A stretch of 64,000 nt of DNA from an uncultured Rhodospirillales bacterium (GCA_913055735.1 CAJXKD010000001.1:1302001-1366000), one strand, 5' to 3'; numbered from the stretch's first letter, positions 1 through 8,856 are shown. A program made the numbers and translations. Notes: generated by a model from the letters alone, not told the origin.

Positions 1-74
1 AAATGCGGTCACGTCTGCGCGAGGGAAGCCTGGGAACGTTGCCGCTTTTCGGGCTCCCGACTATCTTTATTGGG

Positions 75-878
75 ATGAAACGATGGAAACGTGTCAGCCT
101 TATCCTGTCGGGACTTCTGGTAGCCGCCATGGCCATCGGATCCGTTAAATCCGCCGCGACCGCGCGAGATTGGCGGACGGCCAGCCGTGAGCCGATCGGA
201 TTGGCCCCGAATCCCGCCACCACGCAAGAAGCGGTCGTCCAAGTTTATGCGGCGCGTGCCTGGGGATGGCGTGGCTATTTCGGCGTCCATAGCTGGATCG
301 CCGTCAAACCGGCGAGCGCGCGGGAATACACGGTCTACGAAGTCATCGGATGGCGTTTGCGTTGGGGCGATACGGCAGTGGTCAAACGAAACCGGGCGCC
401 CGATGCACGATGGTTCGGCAGCGCCCCGGACCTGATCACGGATTTGCGCGGCGACGGTGTCGACGACGTGATCCAAAAGATCGACCAAGCGGCCAATGCC
501 TATCCCTATGCCAATCAATACCGCGTATGGCCCGGCCCCAATTCCAATACATTCGTCGCCTTCATTACCCGGAACGTGCCGGAACTCCGCACCGACTTGC
601 CGCCCACGGCCATCGGCAAGGACTACCTCGGGGATCGACTGGTGGCTTCCGCGCCAAGCGGCAGCGGCTTTCAGGTATCGTTATTGGGATTGTTGGGCGT
701 GGTCGTCAGTGCCGAAGAAGGATTTGAACTTAATCTTCTGGGCCTCACCTTCGGGGTCGACGGCAAAGACCCTGCGCTTAAACTCCCACTCGCGGGACGG
801 ATCGGGACCAATGGTCCCGCCAAACCGCGGCTCTTGTCCGGAGACGTGAGAGACGCCGTCGCCCAAAAGCCTCTTTAA
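75..878 (+). CDS. DUF3750 family membrane-anchored protein
   Basis: Function unknown; recognised as a DUF3750 protein from the central block with its W-G-x-R-G-Y-F-G-V-H-S-W-I-A-V-K signature, followed by a Y-E-V-I-G-W segment. I start at the ATG at 75 because it opens a classical signal anchor (MKRWKRVSLILSGLLVAA, then AIGS). An ATG at 3 would add 24 residues with no membrane logic, and the sequence upstream of the window is not visible. The protein then has about 267 residues and probably faces the periplasm behind one N-terminal segment. The region near residues 195-215 is hydrophobic (LLGLLGVVV) and could be a second membrane contact. It converges on the TPR/OGT gene with a 24 bp gap. The family assignment is fairly secure; no biochemical role can be inferred. 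Confidence 0.75.
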   Translation: MKRWKRVSLILSGLLVAAMAIGSVKSAATARDWRTASREPIGLAPNPATTQEAVVQVYAARAWGWRGYFGVHSWIAVKPASAREYTVYEVIGWRLRWGDTAVVKRNRAPDARWFGSAPDLITDLRGDGVDDVIQKIDQAANAYPYANQYRVWPGPNSNTFVAFITRNVPELRTDLPPTAIGKDYLGDRLVASAPSGSGFQVSLLGLLGVVVSAEEGFELNLLGLTFGVDGKDPALKLPLAGRIGTNGPAKPRLLSGDVRDAVAQKPL

Positions 879-902
879 CGGGAGCTTTGTTAGTCGGTCA
901 GG

Positions 903-2585
903 TTACTTGAGGCCGGACTTTTCTTTCCATACTCGGACGCAGGCTGCTTCGAAGTTCTGCGTAAATGCGGCCGTATTGAAAATCGTCGCTCGCGCTTCAT
1001 CGCGCAACCGCCGACGGAGAGCGGCGAGTTCACCAATATCACCCGCAAGCGTAACGGCTTTTCGCCGATAACCCTCATCGTCGGCCGCGACGAACTCTGG
1101 GTATTTAAGATAGGACAGCAAGGATTCAGTGAACCGGCCGGCAAAATACGGCGCCTTCTTCGTGACAACCGGCACCCCCATCCAAAGGGCTTCATAACTG
1201 GTCGTGCCGCCGCCGAACGGGAACGGGCTTAGAGCGATGTCGATGTCGTGGTAGTTGGCCAAATAGTCGGAAGGCGCGGCATCAAAACCGCGAAGCTCGA
1301 CCCGGTCGGTGCGGACGCCCGCCGCCGCAAAGCGTTCCAGAACACGTTCACGAACCATCGTATCGGTCAGCGCACGGTGTTTAAGCACCAGCTTACTGTT
1401 TTTGACGTCCTTTAGAATGCCACCCCAAACCGTAACCGCCTCATCCGAAAGTTTCGCCACATTGTTAAACGACCCGAAAGTCACGTAGCCGTTCTTCTCC
1501 GCCGGTAACGGCCCAACAGGCAGAGTATCGTCCGGCGCCCTATAAGTATTGAACACGGGCAGCCGAACGAGTTGTTCGGTAAAATGGGCATCGCCTTCTT
1601 CAGTGGGGCTCAAACTCAGGTCGGTGAAAAAGTAGTCGGCCTCGGCAAGACCCGTCGTCGACACCAAATTGATACAGGCGATCTGAACCGGTGCCGCCCG
1701 ATGCGCGAGAATGGTCCGATAACGGGCCTTGAACGTCGACGCGTGCGCCAGAACGTCAATTCCGTCCCGACGCATTTTCGCCGCCTGATCCGCGGGATCG
1801 AGACCGGCAATGTCGTGCCAATGGTCGGCGCCCTCAAGTAACTTGGCCGATGGCGAGTGCCCGTCCATTCGCGATCCGTATAGATGAATTTCAAACCGGC
1901 TACGGTCATGGGCACGCAGCATGGGTTCGACAAACCGTGCGGTTACATGCGTGTCGAGTTCCGGCAGATAATAGGCCAGCCGGAGACGGCGTTTTGGATC
2001 ACGGTTCCACACCGGAAGCGCGTGAACCGGTCCTACTTCCGATTCGACACGGCGGCCCCATTCCCTGTTCGCTTTGAAGATCTTCGAGGAATCCGCCGAC
2101 GAATCGAAACAGAGCGCGAAGAGGTAGTTGGTCCACGCCGTTTCATTGGCGGGGTCAAGTGTCCGCGCGCGATCGAATGTCGTAACAGCCTCGACGACAT
2201 CGCCAGCCGCGAACAAGGCATTCCCCAAATTTACATGAGCGCTCGCAAGCGTCGGGTCGAGACGTATGGCCGTCCGCGCATGACCGACCGCCTGTTCCTT
2301 TTGGCCGGTCGCGAGATACGCGGAGGCCAAGTTCGCATGATAGTCCGCAACGTCGGGGGCCAAGAGAATCGCCTTGGCGATCCGTTCAATCGCCATGACG
2401 TATTCAGACCGTGCATGGTTGATGGTTCCAAGAAGATGCAGCGCGGACGCATTATCGGGCTGTACGTCCAACACCTTTTGATAGATGCTTTCGGCATCAT
2501 CCAAGCGCCCCATGCGTTGTAAATCCATAGCGTCACTTAAGATGACGGCTAGATCATCCATCACGGGGATTTTTGATGACGTCAT
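903..2585 (-). CDS. TPR protein with SPINDLY/O-GlcNAc-transferase-like C-terminal domain
   Basis: Predicted cytosolic glycosyltransferase of the OGT/SPINDLY type (560 aa). Residues about 15-175 are tetratricopeptide repeats (motifs such as A-L-H-L-L-G-T-I-N-H and A-S-A-H-V-N-L-G-N-A-L-F). Residues about 200-555 carry the paired Rossmann-like lobes, with R-L-R-L-A-Y-Y-L-P-E at the start, the A-P-V-Q-I ... S-T-T-G-L-A-E-A-D-Y-F-F-T-D core, and the nucleotide-sugar site D-I-A-L-S-P-F-P-F-G-G-G-T-T-S-Y-E-A-L-W-M-G-V-P-V-V. The usual W-L-G-Y-P-G-T-T-G reads C-I-N-L-V-S-T-T-G here, so it is a divergent member. Start at 2585 is supported by GGAG nine bases upstream. It is divergent from djlA (82 bp). 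Likely substrate is a protein (a flagellin or surface protein in related bacteria), but no acceptor gene is nearby. Confidence 0.85.
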   Translation of the reverse strand: MTSSKIPVMDDLAVILSDAMDLQRMGRLDDAESIYQKVLDVQPDNASALHLLGTINHARSEYVMAIERIAKAILLAPDVADYHANLASAYLATGQKEQAVGHARTAIRLDPTLASAHVNLGNALFAAGDVVEAVTTFDRARTLDPANETAWTNYLFALCFDSSADSSKIFKANREWGRRVESEVGPVHALPVWNRDPKRRLRLAYYLPELDTHVTARFVEPMLRAHDRSRFEIHLYGSRMDGHSPSAKLLEGADHWHDIAGLDPADQAAKMRRDGIDVLAHASTFKARYRTILAHRAAPVQIACINLVSTTGLAEADYFFTDLSLSPTEEGDAHFTEQLVRLPVFNTYRAPDDTLPVGPLPAEKNGYVTFGSFNNVAKLSDEAVTVWGGILKDVKNSKLVLKHRALTDTMVRERVLERFAAAGVRTDRVELRGFDAAPSDYLANYHDIDIALSPFPFGGGTTSYEALWMGVPVVTKKAPYFAGRFTESLLSYLKYPEFVAADDEGYRRKAVTLAGDIGELAALRRRLRDEARATIFNTAAFTQNFEAACVRVWKEKSGLK

Positions 2586-2667
2586 GGTTTCGCGCTCCGA
2601 CTTGCCATACTATCGGGCGCTGGACCTTAAGTTTCGATTACTCTGCGGATAGATTCAGCGAACCACG

Positions 2668-3405
2668 ATGAGCATCTGGGGAAAGGTTATCGGCGGGGTC
2701 GCCGGTTTTGCCATAGGCGGTCCGCTCGGCGCTCTTCTCGGAGCGGTAGCCGGACATGCGATGGATCGCGTCCGCGTGCGCGGACGCACCGCAGGGCCGC
2801 CGCCGCCCCAGATTCGCCAATCCGTGGTCGCGGTCGCGGTAATTGTCCTTGGGGCAAAAATGGCTAAAGCCGACGGACGGGTGACCCGGGACGAAATTGA
2901 CGCTTTCAAGGAGGTGTTCCAAATCCCGGCCGGTGAAATGCGCGATGTTGCCCGGCTTTTTAACGAAGCCCGGCGCGAAGCGGAGGGATACGAACCCTAT
3001 GCCAAGCAGCTGGGCGCCATGTTCGCCCACCAGCCCAACATCCTCGAGAACCTTCTTGGCGGCCTCTTTCATGTCGCCCTCGCGGATGGCGTCGTACATC
3101 CGAGTGAGATCAAATTTCTTCAACGCATCGCCCATGCCTTCGGCTTCGACGACACGACTTTCGACCGCATCCGGTCGACATTTATGGGAAGCGACGATAC
3201 CGACCCTTATGCGCTGTTGGGCGTAACCCGCGAAACGTCAAATGACGACATCAAGGCAGCCTACCGAAAGCTTATCCGGGAAAACCATCCGGACACGCTC
3301 ATCGCGCAAGGGCTCCCGCAGGAATTTATCGATGTCGCGAACGAAAAAATGGCCGCGATCAATAGCGCCTACGACCGCATTGAGAAAGAACGTTCGCTAC
3401 CCTGA
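2668..3405 (+). CDS. djlA: DjlA-like co-chaperone (TerB + DnaJ domains)
   Basis: Membrane-associated J-domain protein that would stimulate DnaK ATPase. The N-terminus (residues 6-30) is a glycine-rich hydrophobic segment (V-I-G-G-V-A-G-F-A-I-G-G-P-L-G-A-L-L-G) typical of a DjlA anchor. Residues about 50-165 form a TerB domain with two acidic repeats (K-A-D-G-R-V-T-R-D-E at 67-76 and A-D-G-V-V-H-P-S-E at 139-147). Residues 179-240 are a J-domain with the HPD motif at 207-209. Total 245 aa, normal for the family. The next gene, an amidase, starts 34 bp downstream, so the two probably form one transcript, a common pairing in alphaproteobacteria. Confidence 0.92.
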   Translation: MSIWGKVIGGVAGFAIGGPLGALLGAVAGHAMDRVRVRGRTAGPPPPQIRQSVVAVAVIVLGAKMAKADGRVTRDEIDAFKEVFQIPAGEMRDVARLFNEARREAEGYEPYAKQLGAMFAHQPNILENLLGGLFHVALADGVVHPSEIKFLQRIAHAFGFDDTTFDRIRSTFMGSDDTDPYALLGVTRETSNDDIKAAYRKLIRENHPDTLIAQGLPQEFIDVANEKMAAINSAYDRIEKERSLP

Positions 3406-3439
3406 CCATGAGCAATCCGGCGCCAAAGAAAATTCGCCC

Positions 3440-4123
3440 ATGAGCAAAGTTGACCGCAGTCGCGCATCGCCCAATCACGACCCGCGGCCTGAGAACGTCC
3501 CCGTCGATATGCTGATTTTTCATTATACCGGCATGGAAAACGGCACGGCCGCCTTCGACCGTCTTTGCGATCCTGCAAGCAAGGTCAGCGCCCATTACCT
3601 GATCGAAGAAAACGGCACCATCCGTCAGATGGTCGAAGAAAATAGGCGTGCCTGGCATGCGGGTGTCGCCAGCTGGCGGGGCGAAACCGATATCAACGGC
3701 CGATCCATCGGTATCGAACTCGTCAATCCGGGCCATGAGTTTGGGTACAGACCTTTTCCGGCACCGCAAATGACGGCGCTTGAAGAGCTGGCCGGCGAAA
3801 TTCTGCAACGCTGGCCAATTCCCGCCCGCAATGTGGTCGGCCATTCGGACGTGGCACCGGTACGCAAACAGGACCCTGGCGAATTGTTTAATTGGTGCGC
3901 CCTCGCCGCCAAGGGAATCGGCATCTGGCCGGATGGCACGCTACAGGCCACACCAAATGATGCCGCCAGCCTGTTATCAAGATACGGATATGACATCTCC
4001 GACTTGCCGGCTGCGATTACCGCGTTCCAAAGGCATTTTCGGCCGGAACGGATTACCGGCGAGCCCGACACGGAAACAGCCGGTCTCCTGGCCGCCCTTT
4101 GCAAAATTGCCGAACAAACATGA
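3440..4123 (+). CDS. N-acetylmuramoyl-L-alanine amidase (Amidase_2/AmiD type)
   Basis: Peptidoglycan amidase of the zinc-dependent Amidase_2 family, cleaving the MurNAc-L-Ala bond, probably for cell-wall recycling. Zinc ligands visible: H28 (I-F-H-Y-T), H135 (G-H-S-D) and D145 (K-Q-D-P-G); E93 (G-I-E-L-V-N) is the family's conserved glutamate. Residues about 165-225 (R-Y-G-Y-D ... F-Q-R-H-F-R-P) resemble the C-terminal peptidoglycan-binding domain of AmiD. I start at ATG 3440. The same frame stays open upstream into djlA, but that stretch is low-complexity shadow translation. At 227 aa it has the expected length. No convincing lipobox or signal peptide is visible, which would suggest a cytoplasmic AmpD-like role. 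Confidence 0.9.
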   Translation: MSKVDRSRASPNHDPRPENVPVDMLIFHYTGMENGTAAFDRLCDPASKVSAHYLIEENGTIRQMVEENRRAWHAGVASWRGETDINGRSIGIELVNPGHEFGYRPFPAPQMTALEELAGEILQRWPIPARNVVGHSDVAPVRKQDPGELFNWCALAAKGIGIWPDGTLQATPNDAASLLSRYGYDISDLPAAITAFQRHFRPERITGEPDTETAGLLAALCKIAEQT

Positions 4124-4169
4124 CCGTCCACACCACACGTCATGCGCGCTTCCGTGGTTTGCCGCGATT

Positions 4170-4302
4170 GAATTAAACGACAAGCCGGCCAGCCGGCTTC
4201 AGCGACCACCTTTCGATTACCCTGCCGACAGCCGGGGAATCGCAATGGTGGAAGGTGCCTACCGTCCCGTCGGCCCTGATAGTGTCGGGGAAAGTCCTAG
4301 GC
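4170..4302 (+). ncRNA. candidate structured RNA (weak)
   Basis: This gene-poor stretch between the amidase and the small minus-strand gene folds unusually well by eye. There is a perfect hairpin AAGCCGGC-CA-GCCGGCTT (about 4181-4198). A second hairpin pairs CCACC 4206-4210 with GGTGG 4247-4251, CGATT 4214-4218 with AATCG 4238-4242, and CCC 4220-4222 with GGG 4234-4236. Its loop GCCGAC (4224-4229) is complementary to GTCGGC (4269-4274), a possible pseudoknot. GCCTA 4257-4261 can close with TAGGC 4298-4302. It matches no RNA family I recognise, and the strand is uncertain. High GC makes chance pairings easy. Confidence 0.25.
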
Positions 4303-4482
4303 TATGCCGGGAAGTATGTCGCGTGAATAGGATTGGGTGCGCTGCCATTTTTGCTCAAGGCGAGAAGCTTGTTCCTTTGCTTCTTCTTCGGACTTGAACA
4401 TGCCGACAAGTTCGAATGTATCCATGACATCGAATATCAACCACTCTCTCGTGCGGTCATCTAAGCGGACAGTGTATCGCAT
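4297..4482 (-). CDS. small conserved-looking hypothetical protein (61 aa)
   Basis: I do not recognise a family. The start is well defined: an AGGAGG ribosome-binding site sits eight bases before ATG 4482. Translation upstream of it, although open to 4644, has no such site. The 61-residue product begins M-R-Y-T-V-R-L-D-D-R-T and continues W-L-I-F-D-V-M-D-T-F-E-L-V-G-M-F-K-S-E-E-E-A-K, a compact beta-alpha pattern with a charged C-terminal helix; no signal peptide or membrane segment. It is divergent from the PleD-like gene (about 200 bp), with the amidase upstream on the other strand. Its last codons overlap the candidate structured RNA. Confidence 0.65.
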   Translation of the reverse strand: MRYTVRLDDRTREWLIFDVMDTFELVGMFKSEEEAKEQASRLEQKWQRTQSYSRDILPGIA

Positions 4483-4688
4483 GTACCGGCCTCCTGTTGA
4501 TCCCACACGCAGATTGGCAGCGTTTCGTTGACAGTTTGTAAATTGGAGGAAGGTTTTTTCGCTGAATTCCGGGCCAAAGAAGGGGGTCCGCCAGTAGCGA
4601 AATCGCGGGCAAGAGACCTTTAAAGTCCCCCCGCAGAACCCCATCTGATATGGTAAAGCCGGACCGATTTGAAAGAGCCCGGAGCCCT

Positions 4689-5648
4689 ATGGAGGCCGAA
4701 AAAGAGATGCTGATGATCGACCCGGCATCGACGGTGGAAGACGACGAATTCACGATCCTTGTCATCGACGACGACGAAGCGACCGTCGACTTCGTCAAAG
4801 TGGTGTTCGGTGAGGATCACGATGTTATTTCCGCCAACTCCGGCAAAAGCGGCTTGAACGCCGCCCGCAAACATCGTCCCGACCTCATTCTTCTCGACGT
4901 CAACATGCCCAACGGCAATGGATTCGACGTCTGCCAAAAGCTGAAAAGCGACGAGCGCACCAAGCATATACCGGTGATTTTTATGACCGTTATGCGCGAA
5001 GCGTCATACGAGGAAAAGGGACTTGAAGCGGGGGCCGTCGACTACATTACCAAACCCATCAATCCGGCGATCATCCGGGCACGCGTCCGCAATCAGCTAC
5101 AGATTAAGAGACATCTGGATACGTTGGAGAGCCTCTCCAACGTGGATGGCTTAACCGGTATCGCCAACCGGCGGCGGTTCGATGAGCATATGGCCCGCGA
5201 ATGGCGGCGCGCCCGACGGAACAAGTTGGAACTGTCGGTGATCCTGATCGACATCGACTACTTCAAGGCCTTCAACGACACATACGGTCATATCCACGGC
5301 GATGAATGCTTGCGCCAAATTGCACAGCTTTTATCGAAAATACCGAAACGTCCGGCCGACTTGGTCGCCCGCTTCGGTGGCGAGGAATTCATCGCGGTCT
5401 TGCCGGAAACCGGGCTCGAACCGGCCGTGGATATCGCAGAAGCCATGCGCCAAGCTGTCGAGGCATTTGATATCCCTCACGTTCCCAAAGGGATAAACGG
5501 ACACGTCACCGTCAGCTGTGGTGTCGCGACTACCATTCCGAATGCCGACGATGAACCCAACGACCTCATCGCCGCCGCCGACAAGATGCTCTATCAGGTC
5601 AAAGAGCAAAGCCGGAACGACGTGCGCGGGCACCGTCACAACAAATAG
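4689..5648 (+). CDS. PleD-like response regulator / diguanylate cyclase
   Basis: Makes cyclic di-GMP from two GTP under control of phosphorylation. Counting from ATG 4689 (GGAG five bases upstream; ATG 4650 has no ribosome-binding site), residues about 22-140 are a receiver domain with acidic pocket D-D-D, phosphoacceptor D70 (L-L-D-V-N-M-P), T100 and K122. Residues about 145-310 are a GGDEF domain with active motif GGEEF (230-234). The inhibitory I-site R-P-A-D lies five residues before it (R221/D224), so product feedback inhibition is expected. Unlike Caulobacter PleD there is only one receiver domain. No partner histidine kinase is adjacent. It converges with the class III cyclase gene (21 bp). 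Confidence 0.93.
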   Translation: MEAEKEMLMIDPASTVEDDEFTILVIDDDEATVDFVKVVFGEDHDVISANSGKSGLNAARKHRPDLILLDVNMPNGNGFDVCQKLKSDERTKHIPVIFMTVMREASYEEKGLEAGAVDYITKPINPAIIRARVRNQLQIKRHLDTLESLSNVDGLTGIANRRRFDEHMAREWRRARRNKLELSVILIDIDYFKAFNDTYGHIHGDECLRQIAQLLSKIPKRPADLVARFGGEEFIAVLPETGLEPAVDIAEAMRQAVEAFDIPHVPKGINGHVTVSCGVATTIPNADDEPNDLIAAADKMLYQVKEQSRNDVRGHRHNK

Positions 5649-5669
5649 TTTCCGATCGTTCAGCGCTTT

Positions 5670-6716
5670 CTAAGTGGTCGCCCGGTCGACGGTGGCCAAA
5701 TCCATCATCCCATCCCGGCCACGCAATTGAACCGAGGCAACACGCCGCGCGACCAGACCGTCGGGCAGGACCATCTTGCCCAACAGTTCGCGCGAGATGA
5801 GGAGATCCTCGCCGGCCTCCTTGCAGTATTGTTCGATCCGCGCCGCCGTGTTCACCGTATCGCCAAAATAGACGATCTCGCGTTTATCGTCGCCGCATTC
5901 GGCGGCCACCACATGGCCGCCATGAAGGCCGATCCGATAGGCGGGCATCCTGCCGAACTCCCGCAAATAAAACGCACGCCGCGCGTCAAGACGATCGGCA
6001 ATGGCGAAGCAGCTTTGCACGCATCTTGCGTTCCTGAGGCCATCCTTCTCCACCGGCCATGTCACGACAACCTCATCACCGATATAGCGGTGGGTTTCAC
6101 CGCCATACGCCGCCGTTACTTGGGCGACGTCGAAGAAGAACCGGCTGATCAGCGATTGCGCGCCGATATCGCCCATCTCCTCGGCCATCGCCGTCGATCC
6201 AGCCAGGTCGAGAAACAGAAATATCCGGTTCTCGCGAAGCGGATGGTGATAGCGGCCCGCGACAATATTGCGGAGCACGCGGCCACCGATCACCAGGCGT
6301 ATCGTCAAAACGAATTGAAAGGCCAGAGAAATGACGAAAGCGAACCCGATGTCACGGACAAATTGTTCGGTTGCGTCGGGTATTTCGAAACGGTCCGTGA
6401 ACAACAGAACCGCGCCAATCAGAAAGGCGACAATAAGGAGGGCGGCGGTAATGAAAGTTTTGACGAGAAGCGCAAGAGAAAACGGCAAACGGCGAATCCG
6501 TTCGCCCGCCGGCGCATGAACATAGAAAATTTCGAAACTGCCGAACAGCGCGCCGACAATCATGCCCTGAGCGACGAACTGCGCCATGCGCTCGAGATCG
6601 GATCCGATGGGCAGATTAAGGGAAAGGACAAGCCCGTAGGCGAGACCAACCAACCCCGAGATCAGAACGACCGCGGTCAAAAGCTTTAGCCGCGTCCCGG
6701 TAAGCGCATCGACCAT
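5670..6716 (-). CDS. membrane-bound class III adenylate/guanylate cyclase
   Basis: Predicted inner-membrane enzyme making cAMP (or cGMP). Four transmembrane segments are visible at about residues 12-32, 46-64, 80-105 and 123-143. The cytoplasmic catalytic domain (about 163-345) has the metal-binding aspartates D170 (F-L-F-L-D-L-A-G-S-T) and D214 (R-Y-I-G-D-E-V-V). The substrate-region pattern is Y-F-G-D-T-V-N-T-A-A-R-I-E. The 348 aa length and architecture match the alphaproteobacterial membrane-cyclase group. The gene converges on the GGDEF gene and is transcribed away from rnpB. Base specificity cannot be settled by eye; cAMP is the default for the group. Confidence 0.9.
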   Translation of the reverse strand: MVDALTGTRLKLLTAVVLISGLVGLAYGLVLSLNLPIGSDLERMAQFVAQGMIVGALFGSFEIFYVHAPAGERIRRLPFSLALLVKTFITAALLIVAFLIGAVLLFTDRFEIPDATEQFVRDIGFAFVISLAFQFVLTIRLVIGGRVLRNIVAGRYHHPLRENRIFLFLDLAGSTAMAEEMGDIGAQSLISRFFFDVAQVTAAYGGETHRYIGDEVVVTWPVEKDGLRNARCVQSCFAIADRLDARRAFYLREFGRMPAYRIGLHGGHVVAAECGDDKREIVYFGDTVNTAARIEQYCKEAGEDLLISRELLGKMVLPDGLVARRVASVQLRGRDGMMDLATVDRATT

Positions 6717-6789
6717 TGAAATATTCTAGCGGAATCCCGGGTTTTTCGCGTAGGCCTTTTGACCAACCCCAAAAACGCACTACATTAGG

Positions 6790-7188
<399 letters not shown>

Positions 7189-7283
7189 TTCTTAGCCACA
7201 TCTACTTCGCCTCCGATTGACTCGGTCCTGGTGTCGCGCCATCCTTGCGGCAATCAAAACCGACTGTCACGAGGGAGCGAAAC

Positions 7284-7952
7284 GTGGGTCAATCCATTCA
7301 GCTAACGGCCAGCGACGGCCATACCTTTGGTGCCTATCGCGCCGATCCGGAAGGCACGCCCAAGGCAGGCCTCGTCCTTGTTCAGGAAATTTTCGGTGTT
7401 AACCCGCACATCCGCGCCGTCGTCGATGAATATGCAGCCGCCGGCTTCGCCGTCATTGCGCCCGCCCTCTATGACCGCACCGAGCGGGACGTGGAATTGG
7501 GTTACGGCGAGGAAGACCGCCAAAAAGGCATGAAGCTGCGCGAGAACGTCGATTGGGACGATAGCGTAAAGGACTTGGTTGCGGCCGCCGATGCCTTGCG
7601 CGGCGCCGGAAAAGTCGGTGTCATCGGCTATTGCTACGGCGGCACCATGTCCTGGCTCGGCGCCTGTTCAGGCGCGTTCGACGCGGCAGTTTGCTACTAT
7701 GGCGGCGGCATCGGCAATTTCCTCGACCGCAACGCGACCTGCCCCGTGATGATGCATTTTGGTGCGCAGGATCAGGGCATTCCCATGGAGACCGTCGAGA
7801 AAATCCGGGACGCCAAACCCGACGCCGTCATCCACGTATATGACGGCGCCGGCCACGGCTTCATCTGTGATGAGCGGCCGAGCTTCAATCAGGCGGCGAC
7901 CGACCTCGCCCGCTCGCGAACGCTCGATTTCTTCGCCCAGCATTTGGAGTAA
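7284..7952 (+). CDS. dienelactone hydrolase family protein (copy 1)
   Basis: Alpha/beta hydrolase of the dienelactone hydrolase family (222 aa), presumably cytosolic; the true substrate is unknown. Catalytic triad residues are C117 (G-Y-C-Y-G-G), D163 (G-A-Q-D-Q-G-I-P) and H191 (G-A-G-H-G-F), with the supporting glutamate E35 (V-Q-E-I-F-G). The start is a GTG preceded by GAGG at nine bases; an upstream TTG (7245) adds 13 residues unlike the family. A close paralogue follows 103 bp downstream. In chlorocatechol degraders DLH opens dienelactone, but no aromatic-catabolic genes accompany these copies, so a general hydrolase role is as likely. Confidence 0.9.
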   Translation: MGQSIQLTASDGHTFGAYRADPEGTPKAGLVLVQEIFGVNPHIRAVVDEYAAAGFAVIAPALYDRTERDVELGYGEEDRQKGMKLRENVDWDDSVKDLVAAADALRGAGKVGVIGYCYGGTMSWLGACSGAFDAAVCYYGGGIGNFLDRNATCPVMMHFGAQDQGIPMETVEKIRDAKPDAVIHVYDGAGHGFICDERPSFNQAATDLARSRTLDFFAQHLE

Positions 7953-8055
7953 TCGCATGTCATCAACGCGGCGGCTCACAACCGATAAAATCATATCGAG
8001 GATTTTGTGAACCTGCGGAGCATGGTTTCTCGCTGAAAGACGTTTGGAGGGATTT

Positions 8056-8727
8056 ATGGGCGAGATCATTACGTTGACGGCCACGGACGGCCAGGACCTC
8101 GAAGGCTACCGGGCCGACCCAAAGGGAGATCCGCGAGGCGGCATCGTCGTCATTCAGGAGATTTTCGGACTGAATCCCCATATCCGCGACGTTTGCGACC
8201 GGCTGGCGGATCAAGGCTACCTCGTCATCGCGCCCGCTCTCTTCGACCGGATCGAACTCGACATTGAACTCGGCTACAGTGAAGAAGACCTCAAGGATGG
8301 TCTCGGATACATGCAGAAGGTCGGCAACGAAACGCCGATGCTCGATATCCAGGCTGCCACCGATGAGCTTCGCAAAAGCGTCTCCAAGGTCGGCGCCATC
8401 GGCTTTTGTTGGGGCGGACAACTTGCCTGGCTGACGGCAAAGAACGTCAACGTGGATTGTGCGGTCGGCTATTACGGCGTGGCCATCCATCAGACCCTGG
8501 ACCCCGAGCCGAAATGCCCGGTCCTCCTGCATTTTGCCGAGAAGGATGTCTTCGTGCCGAAAGACGCCATCGACAAGGTGCGGACGCGCTATCCCGACAT
8601 GGAAGTCTACAGCTATCCCGCCAATCACGGCTTCAACTGCGATCGGCGCGAAGACTTTCACGAAGAGAGCGCCAAGCAGGCGATGGAACGAACCTTGACC
8701 TTTTTCGCGCAACACGTCGGCAACTAG
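8056..8727 (+). CDS. dienelactone hydrolase family protein (copy 2)
   Basis: Second tandem dienelactone hydrolase (223 aa). Triad C118 (G-F-C-W-G-G), D164 (A-E-K-D-V-F-V-P) and H191 (A-N-H-G-F-N-C-D); E35 in the Q-E-I-F-G-L-N-P-H-I-R block that is nearly identical in copy 1. Start ATG 8056 is chosen for the GGAGG five bases before it. A start twelve bases earlier (8044) would sit on the ribosome-binding site itself. The two proteins share the same length and block order throughout, so this is a tandem duplication. They differ mainly between residues 85 and 110 and around 140-150, where substrate specificity would be set. Confidence 0.9.
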   Translation: MGEIITLTATDGQDLEGYRADPKGDPRGGIVVIQEIFGLNPHIRDVCDRLADQGYLVIAPALFDRIELDIELGYSEEDLKDGLGYMQKVGNETPMLDIQAATDELRKSVSKVGAIGFCWGGQLAWLTAKNVNVDCAVGYYGVAIHQTLDPEPKCPVLLHFAEKDVFVPKDAIDKVRTRYPDMEVYSYPANHGFNCDRREDFHEESAKQAMERTLTFFAQHVGN

Positions 8728-8741
8728 TCACCAACACAACC

Positions 8742-8856
8742 TGGGGATAAGTCGCGACACCCACGACCTCAGGCGCCCCTCGGACCTGTGGATAATGGGG
8801 ATAACTTCAATAACATTCTAATTTCAAAGGCTTGCGCCCTCGGAAATTGTGCATAA
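8742..8856 (+). promoter_or_regulatory. cluster of DnaA boxes upstream of dcd
   Basis: Four same-orientation 9-mers: TGGGGATAA (8742-8750), TGTGGATAA (8787-8795, a perfect DnaA box), TGGGGATAA (8796-8804, directly abutting) and TGTGCATAA (8848-8856). The non-perfect ones each have one mismatch. An AT-rich run follows to about 8936. The 247 bp gap holds no gene. It may be an origin element or a DnaA-controlled dcd promoter. Confidence 0.6.

Noticed and set aside
3242..3439. N-terminal extension of the amidase
   Set aside because: The upstream part of the frame overlaps djlA and is rich in Ser/Arg shadow sequence; ATG 3440 fits the family start.
5727..6689. 320-codon plus-strand open frame
   Set aside because: Exactly antisense to the membrane cyclase; composition is low-complexity and it has no ribosome-binding site or recognisable motif.
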